Below, one piece after another: positions 51,381 through 60,199 of a DNA stretch of 64,000 bases; the stretch's first letter is position 1; every line of letters begins with the position of its first letter. Origin of the DNA: JAUIAI01 sp050633665 (GTDB lineage: Bacteria > Pseudomonadota > Gammaproteobacteria > Burkholderiales > Burkholderiaceae_E); assembly GCA_050633665.1 (NCBI GenBank), contig JBOEGY010000001.1, positions 1-64,000 on the forward strand, read 5' to 3'. Under the pieces are notes generated by a model. It searched no databases. It was not told the DNA's origin and saw only the letters and a program-made list of their open reading frames with translations. Position numbers and translations under genes: made by a program.

Positions 51381-51521
51381 GACCAGCTTAAGACTGTCAT
51401 AGAAAAATCTTACCGGGCCGGGGGCTTGATCTGACACGGTTGAATGCCATCTATTGGCCATTAAGGTCGTCAAAACCAAAAGACGCCTTGAATTCAACTG
51501 ACACACTAGGAGAGCATTACG

Positions 51522-52094
51522 ATGGCAGCAAGAGAAACAGTCCCCCAGGTCACTTTCAAGACGCGGGTTCGGGATGAGTCCGTTGACGGGCCAAACCCGT
51601 TTCGCTGGGAGGATGTGACGAGTCAGCAGATCTTTGGCGGTCGCAAAGTGATCGTTTTCGCGTTGCCCGGCGCGTTCACGCCGACTTGCTCGTCAACTCA
51701 CCTGCCCCGTTATGAGGCACTCTATGAACAGTTCAAGGAGCAAGGCGTAGACGACATCTATTGCCTGTCAGTGAATGACGCTTTTGTCATGTACCAGTGG
51801 TCGCGTCATATCGGTGCCAATCATGTCAAGATGTTGCCGGACGGCAACGGCGAGTTCTCGCGCAAGATGGGTATGTTGGTCAACAAGGAGAACCTCGGGT
51901 TCGGGATGCGCTCCTGGCGCTACTCCATGCTGGTCGATGACGGCGAAATCAAACAGATATTCATGGAAGATGATTTTTCAGACAATTGTCCGACTGATCC
52001 GTTCTCGGTCTCTGATGCGGACACAATGCTCGCCTGGATGAAAGGCGAGGAAATCCCGACTGAGACGGCTGAGCGGGCTGAGTTCGTCGGCTAA
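51522..52094 (+). CDS. Peroxiredoxin (Prx5-type)
   Basis: This 190-residue protein has the peroxiredoxin active site ALPGAFTPTCSSTHLPRY with the peroxidatic Cys56, and a SVNDAFVMYQWSRHIG helix. It reduces hydroperoxides; the Prx5 type usually uses glutathione and glutaredoxin. There is no fused glutaredoxin domain, and the second cysteine is near residue 84 (YCLS). It has an AGGAGAG ribosome site and is followed directly by a strong terminator. Confidence 0.93.
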   Translation: MAARETVPQVTFKTRVRDESVDGPNPFRWEDVTSQQIFGGRKVIVFALPGAFTPTCSSTHLPRYEALYEQFKEQGVDDIYCLSVNDAFVMYQWSRHIGANHVKMLPDGNGEFSRKMGMLVNKENLGFGMRSWRYSMLVDDGEIKQIFMEDDFSDNCPTDPFSVSDADTMLAWMKGEEIPTETAERAEFVG

Positions 52095-52108
52095 AGCTCA
52101 CCTAGGGG

Positions 52109-52147
52109 TAAAAAAGGGGCGAACCGGATGGTTCGCCCCTTTTTTTG
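52109..52147. terminator. Bidirectional rho-independent terminator
   Basis: AGGGGCGAACC pairs with GGTTCGCCCCT around a small loop, with an A-run on the left and a T-run on the right. It ends transcription of the peroxiredoxin gene (plus) and of the TRAP operon (minus), which converge here. Confidence 0.93.
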
Positions 52148-52170
52148 GGTCTGAAGCTCCGATTGAGGCG

Positions 52171-53496
52171 TCAGCCTGTCATCAGATTGGGAACGATCAA
52201 GACAATCTGCGGGAATGCGATCAACACGGCGACTGTGAGGACATCAGCCACGAAGAACGGGGCGCAGCCCCGAAAGACGTCTTGAACCTTGATTTGCGGG
52301 ACAACTCCGCTGACGACAAAACAGTTCAGACCGATTGGCGGAGTGATGAGACACAACTCGACCATTTTGACCACAATGATGCCGAACCAGATGGTGTCAA
52401 AACCAAGCACCACGATGGCTGGATGGACAACCGGCAAGGTCAGCAGCAACATGCCGATCGCATCCATGAACATCCCCAGAATTGCATAGACAAGAAGAAT
52501 GCAGATCAAAATCGTCAGGGGCGAGTACTCTAGCGTTCCGATCCATTCCGCAAACGCGGCAGGCAGGCCCGCGAACCCGAGGAATCGAACGTAGATCAGC
52601 ACCCCCCAGATGATGGTGAAGATCATCACTGTCAGTTTGCTGGTTTCGATCAGCGCTTCTTTTAGTGCGCTACTCGGCATGCCGCGCAACATTGCCAGCA
52701 CAAAGACGACAAATGCGCCCAGCGCACCGGCTTCAGTCGGGGTCGCCCAGCCAAAATACATACTGCCAAAGATAATGAAGACGACACCGAAAATCGGGAA
52801 CGTTCCGGGCAGTGATTGCACTTTTTCGGCCAGAGAGAAGACTCTGGTTTTAGGGCCATACCCAGGCTTGATCAAGACCGTCACGACGATGATCGCGGCA
52901 TAAATGACCGCTGAGACCACGCCAGGAAGGAAACCGGCCAGCAGCAACTTGCCAACAGACTCTTCCACGATGATCGCGTAGATGACCAGAATAGCGCTCG
53001 GCGGAATCAGGGTGGCCAGCGTGCCGCCGGCTGCCACGACACCGGCGGCCAGCCGTTTGTTGTAGCCTTCTCTAAGCATCTCAGGGATGGCAACCCTTGA
53101 AAACACTGCAGCGGTTGCAGTGCTGGCGCCAGAAACGGCAGCAAAGCCCGCAGTGGCAAAGACAGTGCCAACCGCCAGCCCACCGGGAAGCCGCCCGAAC
53201 CAGCGCTTGGCTGCCTCGAAGAGCGCCTTGGTTATGCCAGCATGAAACGCCAGAAAGCCGATCAGGATAAACATCGGCAATACTGACAAGCCGTAGGTAA
53301 CCGCCTTGGAATGAGGAACCGTTCCCGCCATGCCGAGTGCAACATGGAAGGCTTTTTCAAGCGGCATGCGATTGGCAAAGATGGCGACCATGCCGAATGT
53401 GCCAGCAAACGCTGCGGCGAACGCAACGCGCATGCCCGCAAACAGCAAGATCAGCATCAGGCCGGTAAAGAGCAGGCCAATTTCGAAGTTAGTCAT
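52171..53496 (-). CDS. dctM: TRAP transporter large permease (DctM-like), second system
   Basis: This 441-residue polytopic protein has the DctM hallmarks: GMRVAFAAAFAGTFGMVAIF, VLPMFILIGFLAFHAGIT, GGLAVGTVFATAGFAAVSGAST, TLATLIPPSAILVIYAI and ITPPIGLNCFVVSG. It is the ion-driven channel subunit for an organic acid. Its start overlaps the dctQ stop by 4 bases (ATGA). It is distinct from the permease at 5664, so a different ligand is probable. It is the last gene of the dctPQM operon before the bidirectional terminator. Confidence 0.95.
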   Translation of the reverse strand: MTNFEIGLLFTGLMLILLFAGMRVAFAAAFAGTFGMVAIFANRMPLEKAFHVALGMAGTVPHSKAVTYGLSVLPMFILIGFLAFHAGITKALFEAAKRWFGRLPGGLAVGTVFATAGFAAVSGASTATAAVFSRVAIPEMLREGYNKRLAAGVVAAGGTLATLIPPSAILVIYAIIVEESVGKLLLAGFLPGVVSAVIYAAIIVVTVLIKPGYGPKTRVFSLAEKVQSLPGTFPIFGVVFIIFGSMYFGWATPTEAGALGAFVVFVLAMLRGMPSSALKEALIETSKLTVMIFTIIWGVLIYVRFLGFAGLPAAFAEWIGTLEYSPLTILICILLVYAILGMFMDAIGMLLLTLPVVHPAIVVLGFDTIWFGIIVVKMVELCLITPPIGLNCFVVSGVVPQIKVQDVFRGCAPFFVADVLTVAVLIAFPQIVLIVPNLMTG

Positions 53497-54110
53497 CGCG
53501 CTGCTGCCTCCGCCGCTTGTCCGGCTTCAATTTCCTGTCGGGCCTGGGCCTGGATGTCTTCAATGAGAGGCACTGCGACCGGGGTGGCTTTCGGGCTGAC
53601 CAGCAAACGCAAATAGCCCCAGACTTGAATCAACAGGCGTATCGTCAGGAACCCCAACGCAACCGAGACGAGCAGTTTGGAGGGCCAGACTGGCAGATTG
53701 ATGTCGATGGTGCTGTCGCCAAAGTTCCAGGCTCGCAGGAAGTGATCAAAGCTGTATTTGGCGAGCAAGGCAATCACCACGGCTGCGACCAAAGTTGTGA
53801 TCAGTTCAAGCAGCCACAGCATTCTGCCGCGGAATCTGTCTAAAACTAGTTCCATGCGGACATGACCGCCCAATCGTTGACAGTACGCAGCGCCGAGAAA
53901 TGCAAATATGGCCATCGACTGTTCTGCATAGTCGATGTAGCCGGGGATGGGGAAGTTAAACACCTTGCGGCCGATCACTTGCACAGCGGCAAGAAACATC
54001 AGCAAAAAAATAGCCGTGGCGGCGAACAGATTCATGCCGTCTTCAATGCGTGTGAAGATCCGATCTACTTTTGCGAGCAGGCCAGAGTTCTGGTCTGGGA
54101 GACTCATCAT
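53493..54110 (-). CDS. dctQ: TRAP transporter small permease (DctQ-like), second system
   Basis: This 205-residue protein has four predicted membrane helices and the DctQ core VIGRKVFNFPIPGYIDYAEQSMAIFAFLGAAYCQRLGGHVRMELVL. An acidic/alanine-rich C-terminal tail of about 25 residues follows (QAQARQEIEAGQAAEAAAR). It associates with the large permease, whose gene overlaps by 4 bases. A strong hairpin lies between it and the binding-protein gene, which may lower its expression relative to the binding protein. Confidence 0.92.
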   Translation of the reverse strand: MMSLPDQNSGLLAKVDRIFTRIEDGMNLFAATAIFLLMFLAAVQVIGRKVFNFPIPGYIDYAEQSMAIFAFLGAAYCQRLGGHVRMELVLDRFRGRMLWLLELITTLVAAVVIALLAKYSFDHFLRAWNFGDSTIDINLPVWPSKLLVSVALGFLTIRLLIQVWGYLRLLVSPKATPVAVPLIEDIQAQARQEIEAGQAAEAAAR

Positions 54111-54142
54111 TGTTCCTTGGTTTCGTTTGACTGAGCCGTATC

Positions 54143-54179
54143 AAAAACGGCCGCCGCCCTGGTATGCCGGGCAGCGGCC
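54143..54179 (-). terminator. Attenuator-like hairpin between dctP and dctQ
   Basis: Read on the minus strand, GGCCGC pairs with GCGGCC and GCCC with GGGC, giving a 10-bp stem with one mismatch and a 9-base loop, followed by G and five T residues. This fits partial termination or mRNA stabilisation, a common way to make more binding protein than permease. Confidence 0.75.
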
Positions 54180-54206
54180 ATCTTCAATGGGCTAATGCCA
54201 CGAATA

Positions 54207-55271
54207 CTACTTGTTGACGCTCAGGACCAGATCAAGCAGTTCCTGGGCAGGTACACCTGCTGCGGTTTGTTCCTTGACCCAGGCTTTCCAGACCGGCTCA
54301 GCAGCTTTGGCCCTGAAGTCAGCCAGTTCGGCATCAGAGTAGGTGATTTTCTGGATGCCGGCTTTGTCGGCAACCGGTTCGTACTTTGTGATTGAGGCGT
54401 CATACGCTTTCAGCAAGGCGGCATAACCGACATCAATCGCATCATCAAGGATCTTTCTATTGTCGTCAGACAATGAATTGTAGGCGTCAAGGTTTACAAC
54501 CAACGGGCAGTTTACTGAACCCGGTGACAGATTCGTGGTGCGCCAGGTTGAGACTTCATTGATTTTGTATGAGAAATGCGAGTAAAACGCGAATGCAGCC
54601 GCATCGACGGTACCGCTCTCGATCGCGCGATAGGTTTCCGGCGCGGTGACGGTAGTCGGGACAGCTCCGATGACGCTCATTGCCTTTCCGATGCCGCCAA
54701 GTGCACGGACCCGCATGCCTTTAAAGTCGGCCAGTTTGGTTGGCGGCTTGCCTTTGCCCATGAACTCATACTGGGGCAGGGCCGCAGACATCAGGAGCTT
54801 GGCATTCCACTTGGCCATTTCCTTTTGGACATAGGGGTGGTTGTAGACCGCCAGGTCAGCTTTTTTTTGCTGCTCGCCGTTGGCGATCGGCAGCATGGGC
54901 AGCTCCAAGACCGTGACAGAGCGGTTTTTGTCCGGATGGTAAGAGGCGCAGAAAGAAGCCAGTTCAAAGGCCCCAAGGGAAATTCCGTCCAGGTTTTCGC
55001 GGGGTTTCGACAAGGTGCCGTAGTTCATGGTGATGGTGAAATTGCCACCTGATTTTTCAGCAACGTAGGCAGCAACCGCTTCAGAGCCTTCGGTGAAAGC
55101 TCGCCGCTTGCCCCAGACTGAAAGGTTCCAGTTGACCTTGTCCGCTGCTTGAGCAGTTTCTGCCCCTGCCAGCAGGCCTGTGCTGATGGTCAGCGCAGTC
55201 ACCGCACCGAAGGCAATGCCCATTCCTGTCGACAATGCCGTCATCCGACCTGATCTATTTGATGATTTCAT
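54207..55271 (-). CDS. dctP: TRAP transporter solute-binding protein (DctP-like), second system
   Basis: This protein of 354 residues starts with a Sec signal peptide (cleavage near AQA-AD at about 43) and has an ideal AGAAGGGAG ribosome site before the ATG at 55271. A longer frame from 55328 lacks this. The mature part has KVNWNLSVWGKRRAFTEGSEAVAAYVAEKSGG, ADFKGMRVRALGGIG with the conserved arginine, and FYSHFSYKINEVSTW. It binds an organic acid in the periplasm. The substrate is unknown. Confidence 0.92.
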   Translation of the reverse strand: MKSSNRSGRMTALSTGMGIAFGAVTALTISTGLLAGAETAQAADKVNWNLSVWGKRRAFTEGSEAVAAYVAEKSGGNFTITMNYGTLSKPRENLDGISLGAFELASFCASYHPDKNRSVTVLELPMLPIANGEQQKKADLAVYNHPYVQKEMAKWNAKLLMSAALPQYEFMGKGKPPTKLADFKGMRVRALGGIGKAMSVIGAVPTTVTAPETYRAIESGTVDAAAFAFYSHFSYKINEVSTWRTTNLSPGSVNCPLVVNLDAYNSLSDDNRKILDDAIDVGYAALLKAYDASITKYEPVADKAGIQKITYSDAELADFRAKAAEPVWKAWVKEQTAAGVPAQELLDLVLSVNK

Positions 55272-55409
55272 AGTGTCTCCCTTCTGATATTGGCAGCTCA
55301 AGCTGCGCCCATATGACGCGATTCTCATGCGTCTGTTTTGAGTCTATTCTGAAGCGCCCGAGTTGGCAGCCTCAGCCCCATAAATCTTGTTTCGAGCCAG
55401 AGTGTAGCA

Positions 55410-55877
55410 ATGAAAACCATTGATCGCCTTAATGCCGCAGGACTGACCCTGCCATCTGCGGAAAATCCCTCGTTTAACTATTTGCCAATATCCGTTCATC
55501 AGGGAATAGTCTGGATGGCAGGCCAGATTGCAAAAATAAACGGCAAGGTGCCGGTCCAGGGGCAGGTCTCAGTTGAAGTGCCGATTCCGGAGGCTGCCGA
55601 TCAGATGAAACGTTGTGCGATGCAGGCGCTCAGCCATCTGCAAAACCACCTGGGTGATCTGGACCGGATCGGGGGAATTATTCATATGAACGCTTATGTA
55701 GCGTGTCCGGCTGACTTCGACGGCATTTCAGCCCTCGCTGATCAGGCCTCTGCAGTCTTCATTGCCGCCTTTGGTGAGGCTGGCAGGCACCCCAGGAGCG
55801 TGCTGGGGGTTAATCGTCTACCCCAGAACGCGCCGGTAATGATTGACTTGCGCTTGTGGCTCGCTGAATCCGGCTGA
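55410..55877 (+). CDS. RidA family protein
   Basis: This 155-residue protein has the RidA/YjgF fold: GIVWMAGQIAKINGKVPVQGQVS, MKRCAMQALSHLQNHLGDLDRIGGIIHMNAYV, and RSVLGVNRLPQNAPVMIDLRLW with the conserved arginine. The typical arginine-x-asparagine region is present (RSVLGVNRLP). RidA proteins hydrolyse reactive enamine or imine intermediates. It overlaps the tail of the BatD-like gene on the other strand by 68 bases. The gene is slightly longer than standard RidA (about 128), with an N-terminal extension of about 20 residues. Confidence 0.88.
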   Translation: MKTIDRLNAAGLTLPSAENPSFNYLPISVHQGIVWMAGQIAKINGKVPVQGQVSVEVPIPEAADQMKRCAMQALSHLQNHLGDLDRIGGIIHMNAYVACPADFDGISALADQASAVFIAAFGEAGRHPRSVLGVNRLPQNAPVMIDLRLWLAESG

Positions 55878-56955
55878 AGCCGATATCAGGTAGTTCGGTG
55901 ACCGGGCCAAGCATGCTTGTCGCCATCACCTTGCTGGCCCGCCTCATCATTGCGGACCAGCGCTGTTGTCGTCGCGCAATGATTCTGATCAGTAGCGTCA
56001 GTATCAGTGCAGGGACGACCAGCAGCAGTAGCAAGGCGCGTCCCCGGTCGCGTCCTTGCTGCGCCTGATCGAGCAAGTCGCGCACCAAGGAGCTGCGTTG
56101 GGGAAGTATCGGCTCAATCCGCCAGCCCCGCACCGTGCTTCGATCGACTCTTTGCTTTTGGTCGTTCCACCAGATCAGTTGCATGGGCGGAATATCGCTA
56201 AGCTGCTCACTGGCGATCCGCACATCATATTGCTGGGTAATGGTGCCTGTGACGCCGCGATCAGTAATATCGTTGCGGCGTGTGACCGGTCCGGGCAAGA
56301 CCTGGATCCCGGTGCCGGTCGGCATGACCATTGCAGTAATCATTTCAGCCAAAGAGCCGACGACCTCGGCTGTGACGATTCGTTGGGCCACTTCGCCTGC
56401 TTTGAGTTGATGGGGGTCGGTTGACCATTGCTCGGAAATTCGGACTTCGCTGGCGACCAACCACGGTTCATTGATCAGTTCAATGGCCCGTCCCTGAATC
56501 GGTACGGTCTCTGGTTCGTGTGAGAGTTTGAATGAATGCTCGACGCCAAGGTCATCGGTGAAGCGTCCTCTGGCGGTGACCATTGGTAAAATGAGTTCGC
56601 CCGGATGCTGCGCAAAAATGGCACGGCTGGTTTCATAGACAAAGCCTTCAACACCCCAGCTTTCAAAGGCGCGGGTTGTCGGCGTGTGTAGTTCGACGGT
56701 TTCCGCGTTGGCAATCGTGCCCAGCTCAACTCGAAGCGAGTCAAACGGGTAGGCAGTCTCGATTCTGATCTGCTGAATGATCTGCTGATTGATGCGGGCA
56801 TGGTCTTGATTGCTTACCAGGACCGAAAGTTCCGGCTTACCAAGAGTGCGCTTGGACTGTGCCGCAGTATTGACAGAGAAGGGCAGCGTCAAAGCCGTGA
56901 TCACTATCAGCTGCCAGCAGAACGAGAAGTGCGGCGGCAATCGGCGCTTGTTCAT
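55810..56955 (-). CDS. BatD-like protein (oxygen tolerance family)
   Basis: This 381-residue protein has an N-terminal signal peptide (about 32 residues, NTAAQ), a beta-rich periplasmic region, and a C-terminal membrane segment (ALLLLLVVPALILTLLIRII, about 300-320) followed by a basic cytoplasmic tail. The domain is that of BatD proteins, which stand in MoxR/Bat operons. Its exact role is unknown. It is the last gene of the seven-gene operon, overlapping the TPR gene by 4 bases. The 3' end overlaps the RidA gene on the other strand. Confidence 0.82.
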   Translation of the reverse strand: MNKRRLPPHFSFCWQLIVITALTLPFSVNTAAQSKRTLGKPELSVLVSNQDHARINQQIIQQIRIETAYPFDSLRVELGTIANAETVELHTPTTRAFESWGVEGFVYETSRAIFAQHPGELILPMVTARGRFTDDLGVEHSFKLSHEPETVPIQGRAIELINEPWLVASEVRISEQWSTDPHQLKAGEVAQRIVTAEVVGSLAEMITAMVMPTGTGIQVLPGPVTRRNDITDRGVTGTITQQYDVRIASEQLSDIPPMQLIWWNDQKQRVDRSTVRGWRIEPILPQRSSLVRDLLDQAQQGRDRGRALLLLLVVPALILTLLIRIIARRQQRWSAMMRRASKVMATSMLGPVTELPDIGFSRIQRATSASQSLPARSGVDD

Positions 56956-57815
56956 GGCTGACTCTGTTTGCGCGAGTTGGCTGCCGCACGGAACCTGGCT
57001 TCAAGCACGATTGCCGCGTTGTCGTTAAGCCTGCGCATTTGCATGGCTTCAATGTGATCGTTTGGATTCGACTGTTCTCGTCGCGTGCCAATTGTGTCTT
57101 GCTGATCGGGTTGCGGCGTGTCGGTCGTTTTGGCTTCTCCGCCAAGGTTGGCCATGGACTGGTTGACAGGTTCCGTGGGCGGGTTTGCCAGTGACTGGCG
57201 CCGTTTACCGCGTGCATCCTGGCCTGAATCCCCTTGCGTTGATTCGGCATCGTCGCCTTGTTCGCCAGGCGAATCCGAACCTCCTGTTGGTTCCGGGGTG
57301 ATCGCTTCGTTCTGCGATCGCTGGTCTGAGGCAGCATTCGGCTCGCCGTCCGCTTGCGAGTCTTCTCTGAGTTCACCCCCTTGATCAGCACCTTCGTTGC
57401 GACGTTCCCGCTGCGGCGCCTGGAGCGAGATGCGCTGTAGCAGGTCGTAATTAAAACGGGCGTCCTGATGATCGGGGAGTTCGTCCAGGACAACACGGAA
57501 CGCCGCGAGCGCGTCGTCCCATCGTCTGAGCCGGGCGATCGCGACGCCGTAGTTGTACGTTGCTTGCGGATTGTCCAGGGTCTGGAATAGTCCGGCGGCC
57601 TGACGGTAGCGGGTCGCTCGAAAATGGGCCACCGCCTGCCATGCCGGGTCGTCAAACATCAGCGCTGCCTCCAGCGGTCGCTGTTCGCTCAGCAACTGTT
57701 GTCCGACGGCCTGGCGGCTGACAGGCTGACTGGCTGTCAGGTAAATCATCTGCAGGCCAAAAGTCAGGAGTCCGACAAAGCCAACGAACAAGCTGGTCAA
57801 CAAGAGCTGTTTCAT
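56952..57815 (-). CDS. Membrane-anchored TPR protein (BatC-like)
   Basis: This 287-residue protein has an N-terminal membrane helix (LLLTSLFVGFVGLLTFGLQMIYL, 4-26) and TPR-like repeats (about 40-120: PLEAALMFDDPAWQAVAHFRATRYRQAAGLF, ATYNYGVAIARLRRWDDALAAFRVVL). A long, very charged tail rich in Asp, Glu, Gln and Ser follows (about 135-270). This is typical of BatC/BatB-adjacent TPR proteins. I use the ATG at 57815 with GAGG upstream; longer starts overlap the preceding gene. It overlaps the BatD gene by 4 bases. Confidence 0.85.
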   Translation of the reverse strand: MKQLLLTSLFVGFVGLLTFGLQMIYLTASQPVSRQAVGQQLLSEQRPLEAALMFDDPAWQAVAHFRATRYRQAAGLFQTLDNPQATYNYGVAIARLRRWDDALAAFRVVLDELPDHQDARFNYDLLQRISLQAPQRERRNEGADQGGELREDSQADGEPNAASDQRSQNEAITPEPTGGSDSPGEQGDDAESTQGDSGQDARGKRRQSLANPPTEPVNQSMANLGGEAKTTDTPQPDQQDTIGTRREQSNPNDHIEAMQMRRLNDNAAIVLEARFRAAANSRKQSQP

Positions 57816-57831
57816 GATCGCCTCAAGTTCA

Positions 57832-58695
57832 TTAGCTTTCCTGGCGCCTGAAAAACAGCAAGGCCCACAGTGGCAGGCAAAAGCCGATCGCCCACGGTGT
57901 GATACGTCGGCCCTCTTCAATCGCCGAAAGTTGGCGGGCATTGCGATCGCGCCGGTCCAGCAGAAGAGTATTGATTTCTCCCAAAGCGTCGATCGAGATG
58001 ATTTGCGCGTCAACCGATGCCGCGTAATCCCGCCACGCCTGGTCGGGCTCGCGAGCAAGAAATATCCAGAGGCTTGCTTGCCCGCGCGGCACCGGGCTGG
58101 CCGGCCGTGGCGCTGACCCTGCGCTGAGCAGAATAATCTGCCCCGCAAGAACGCCGGCCTGGTCCAGCATGGATCCGGCCCGTTCGACAGTCGGTTGAAG
58201 GCGCCGTCCCGGATCAGGGATCAGTGATGAATCCAGAACCTGAAGGTAGCGATCGAGCTGCACCGGGTCTGAGGTCAGGGGGACCACATCATAGGCACTG
58301 GCGGATGCGGCGACGATGGCTGTGGGAATGTCTGGAGCGGCCGCCGCCAGTTGTCGGGCGGAAAACAACAGGTCCTGAGTGGTAGAAAGAACGCTGGTAT
58401 CGATGATCATCGCTCTGCCGTGAAGCGCGCGTTCGGGCAGCTTGCTGGTTGTACCGACCGAAATATTCGCCAGCGCTATCGCGAGCAGACAGATCAGGGC
58501 GATGTGCGCCAGGCGGATTGCCGTGCGACGTTGAATTGGTAGCCAGCGGACCATGTATGGCTGAAGCTCCGGCTGGATAACCCGCGACCATGCGCCGGGT
58601 AATCCGGGCGGGCGACGATGACTGATAACCAGTACCGGTAGTGCCAGTAGCGCCAGCACCAGCCACCAGGGCTGAGCAATGTACCAATCGCTCAT
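57832..58695 (-). CDS. VWA-like membrane protein with degenerate MIDAS
   Basis: This 287-residue protein has N-terminal membrane helices (WLVLALLALPVLVI, and LAHIALICLLAIALANIS at 63-80), a Rossmann-like domain that starts MIIDTSVLS (96-104), and a C-terminal membrane helix (WAIGFCLPLWALLFF). The metal-ion-dependent adhesion site of VWA domains (DxSxS) is here Asp99-Thr-Ser101-Val-Leu103, so the last serine is missing. Metal binding is probably weak or absent. It overlaps the preceding true VWA gene by 4 bases. A scaffold role paired with that protein is inferred. Confidence 0.82.
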   Translation of the reverse strand: MSDWYIAQPWWLVLALLALPVLVISHRRPPGLPGAWSRVIQPELQPYMVRWLPIQRRTAIRLAHIALICLLAIALANISVGTTSKLPERALHGRAMIIDTSVLSTTQDLLFSARQLAAAAPDIPTAIVAASASAYDVVPLTSDPVQLDRYLQVLDSSLIPDPGRRLQPTVERAGSMLDQAGVLAGQIILLSAGSAPRPASPVPRGQASLWIFLAREPDQAWRDYAASVDAQIISIDALGEINTLLLDRRDRNARQLSAIEEGRRITPWAIGFCLPLWALLFFRRQES

Positions 58696-59660
58696 AAGCG
58701 ACCTGCCCGCCAATCGAGCATGCTGATCAACAGCAGCAAACAAAGCGCGGCGCCTGCGGCCAGAGGTGTGTAATCGCGGCGAATGAATTTAACGGCGAGT
58801 TCACTGGCGGTGGGCTCCAGCGTATCGAGTGTTGCATAAACTTCGCGCAAGGCCTGGGCAGATGGCGCGGCGAAGTACCGGCCACCGGTCGCAGTTGCTA
58901 TTTTTTCAAGCTGATTGCCGGAGGTCTTATTGTTGATATTGAGGTGGCCGCCAAAGCCAATCGTGTGAATCCGGATTTGATGGTTTGCGGCGGTCTGCGC
59001 AGCCTGGAGCGGGGCATTAGTGCCAGCGTTGCTCGCCCCGTCGGTAAGCAAAAGCACTACCTTCGCGCTGTCGGCATTCAAGCTGAGCTGCTGCACCCCC
59101 AGGGTGAGGGCATCACCGATTGCCGTCTTGCGGCCCGGCAAGCCGACCGCGACCTCGTCCAGGAACTTACTGACGGCTGCGACATCATAGGTGAGGGGAG
59201 CGATCAGGAATGGTTCGTTTGCAAAGACAATCAGGCCGACCCGGTCGCCGTCGCGGCCACGAATGAATTGTCCTGCCACGGCTTTTACGGCCTCAACCCG
59301 GCTGACCAGATCGTCGCCGAGTTGAACGTCGCGGGCGCGCATACTCGCTGACAAATCCAGCACAACCAACAAATCGCGACCGGTCGCACCCGGTAGCGCG
59401 GTCTTGTTTCCGGTTGGTCCGCTAAGCGCCACCACCAGACTGATCCATCCCAGCAGGGCCAATAAGAATTTGAGTCGGGCGTGTTTGATCTGGAGTCTTC
59501 CTGGTGGATCTAGGCGTCGGAGAAAAGACAGAATCCGCTCCGGCGCAATCAGGCTGTTGGAGGCTTGCGGGTTAGCCGACCAGCGCCAGACGAGCAGCGG
59601 TAGCGGTAGCAGCAGGAAGGCGGCGGGGCTCAGGAACTCAATCGTCGAGAGCCAGTTCAT
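58692..59660 (-). CDS. VWA domain membrane protein (BatA/BatB-type)
   Basis: This 322-residue protein has an N-terminal membrane helix pair (FLSPAAFLLLPLPLLVW; FLLALLGWISLVVALSG, 65-81), a VWA domain with an intact MIDAS DLSAS (Asp102, Ser104, Ser106), and a C-terminal membrane helix (AAGAALCLLLLISMLDW). It matches BatA/BatB, which bind a metal-dependent protein partner on the periplasmic side of the membrane. It is the fourth gene of the operon, overlapping both neighbours by 4 bases. Confidence 0.9.
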   Translation of the reverse strand: MNWLSTIEFLSPAAFLLLPLPLLVWRWSANPQASNSLIAPERILSFLRRLDPPGRLQIKHARLKFLLALLGWISLVVALSGPTGNKTALPGATGRDLLVVLDLSASMRARDVQLGDDLVSRVEAVKAVAGQFIRGRDGDRVGLIVFANEPFLIAPLTYDVAAVSKFLDEVAVGLPGRKTAIGDALTLGVQQLSLNADSAKVVLLLTDGASNAGTNAPLQAAQTAANHQIRIHTIGFGGHLNINNKTSGNQLEKIATATGGRYFAAPSAQALREVYATLDTLEPTASELAVKFIRRDYTPLAAGAALCLLLLISMLDWRAGRL

Positions 59661-60199
59661 GGTGTTTGTAAACCTGCCGGTGCGCGGTTCGAGCCGCGCA
59701 CCTCTCTGGTACGCTTAACCGGTTGACGGGCAAGTCTTTCCAGCTCAGCATGCAATGAACGGCACAGTTGCGCCAGTTGCGGATCATTTTGCTGCGGGTG
59801 TTGCCGATAAGGGTTTGCTGTCAGTGCGCGACCAATGCCATTGCTGAACAAAGTCGTTTCGAACGTCTCGTCCAGCAGTCGTAGCAAGTCTTCGCCTGTT
59901 GTTGCCGCAACGTCTGCCTTCGGCCAGTGTAGTAGAACCAGTTGTCGCATGAGAACGGCCAGTCGTTGCCACCCCTGTTCAGCTCGAGCGTGCATTGCTT
60001 GTTGTTCAATCGCACGCAGTTCCACTCTGGTCTGTTCTACCCAGAGATAGTGGCGTTTGTGACGGCGCCAGACGCAGATCACGGCTGTGATGAGCATGGC
60101 TACGAGCGGCAATACCCAGAGTGGCATTGATATTTCGTCTGCCTGCACCGCAGGCAAATGGATGTCGCGTAACTGGCGCAGCGCGTCATTCGGGCTCAT
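59657..60199 (-). CDS. DUF4381 family membrane protein
   Basis: This 180-residue protein has one membrane helix (MPLWVLPLVAMLITAVICVW, about 24-43) after a short N-terminal LRDIHLPA segment, then a charged helical domain (about 55-170). This is the DUF4381 pattern found in MoxR/VWA operons. The function is unknown; the domain may bridge MoxR/DUF58 and the VWA proteins. It overlaps both the DUF58 gene upstream and the VWA gene downstream by 4 bases. Confidence 0.87.
   Translation of the reverse strand: MSPNDALRQLRDIHLPAVQADEISMPLWVLPLVAMLITAVICVWRRHKRHYLWVEQTRVELRAIEQQAMHARAEQGWQRLAVLMRQLVLLHWPKADVAATTGEDLLRLLDETFETTLFSNGIGRALTANPYRQHPQQNDPQLAQLCRSLHAELERLARQPVKRTREVRGSNRAPAGLQTP

Noticed and set aside
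57816..58148. Upstream extension of the TPR protein by 111 codons
   Set aside because: It overlaps the preceding VWA-like gene, and the ATG at 57815 has a good GAGG site and begins directly with the membrane anchor.
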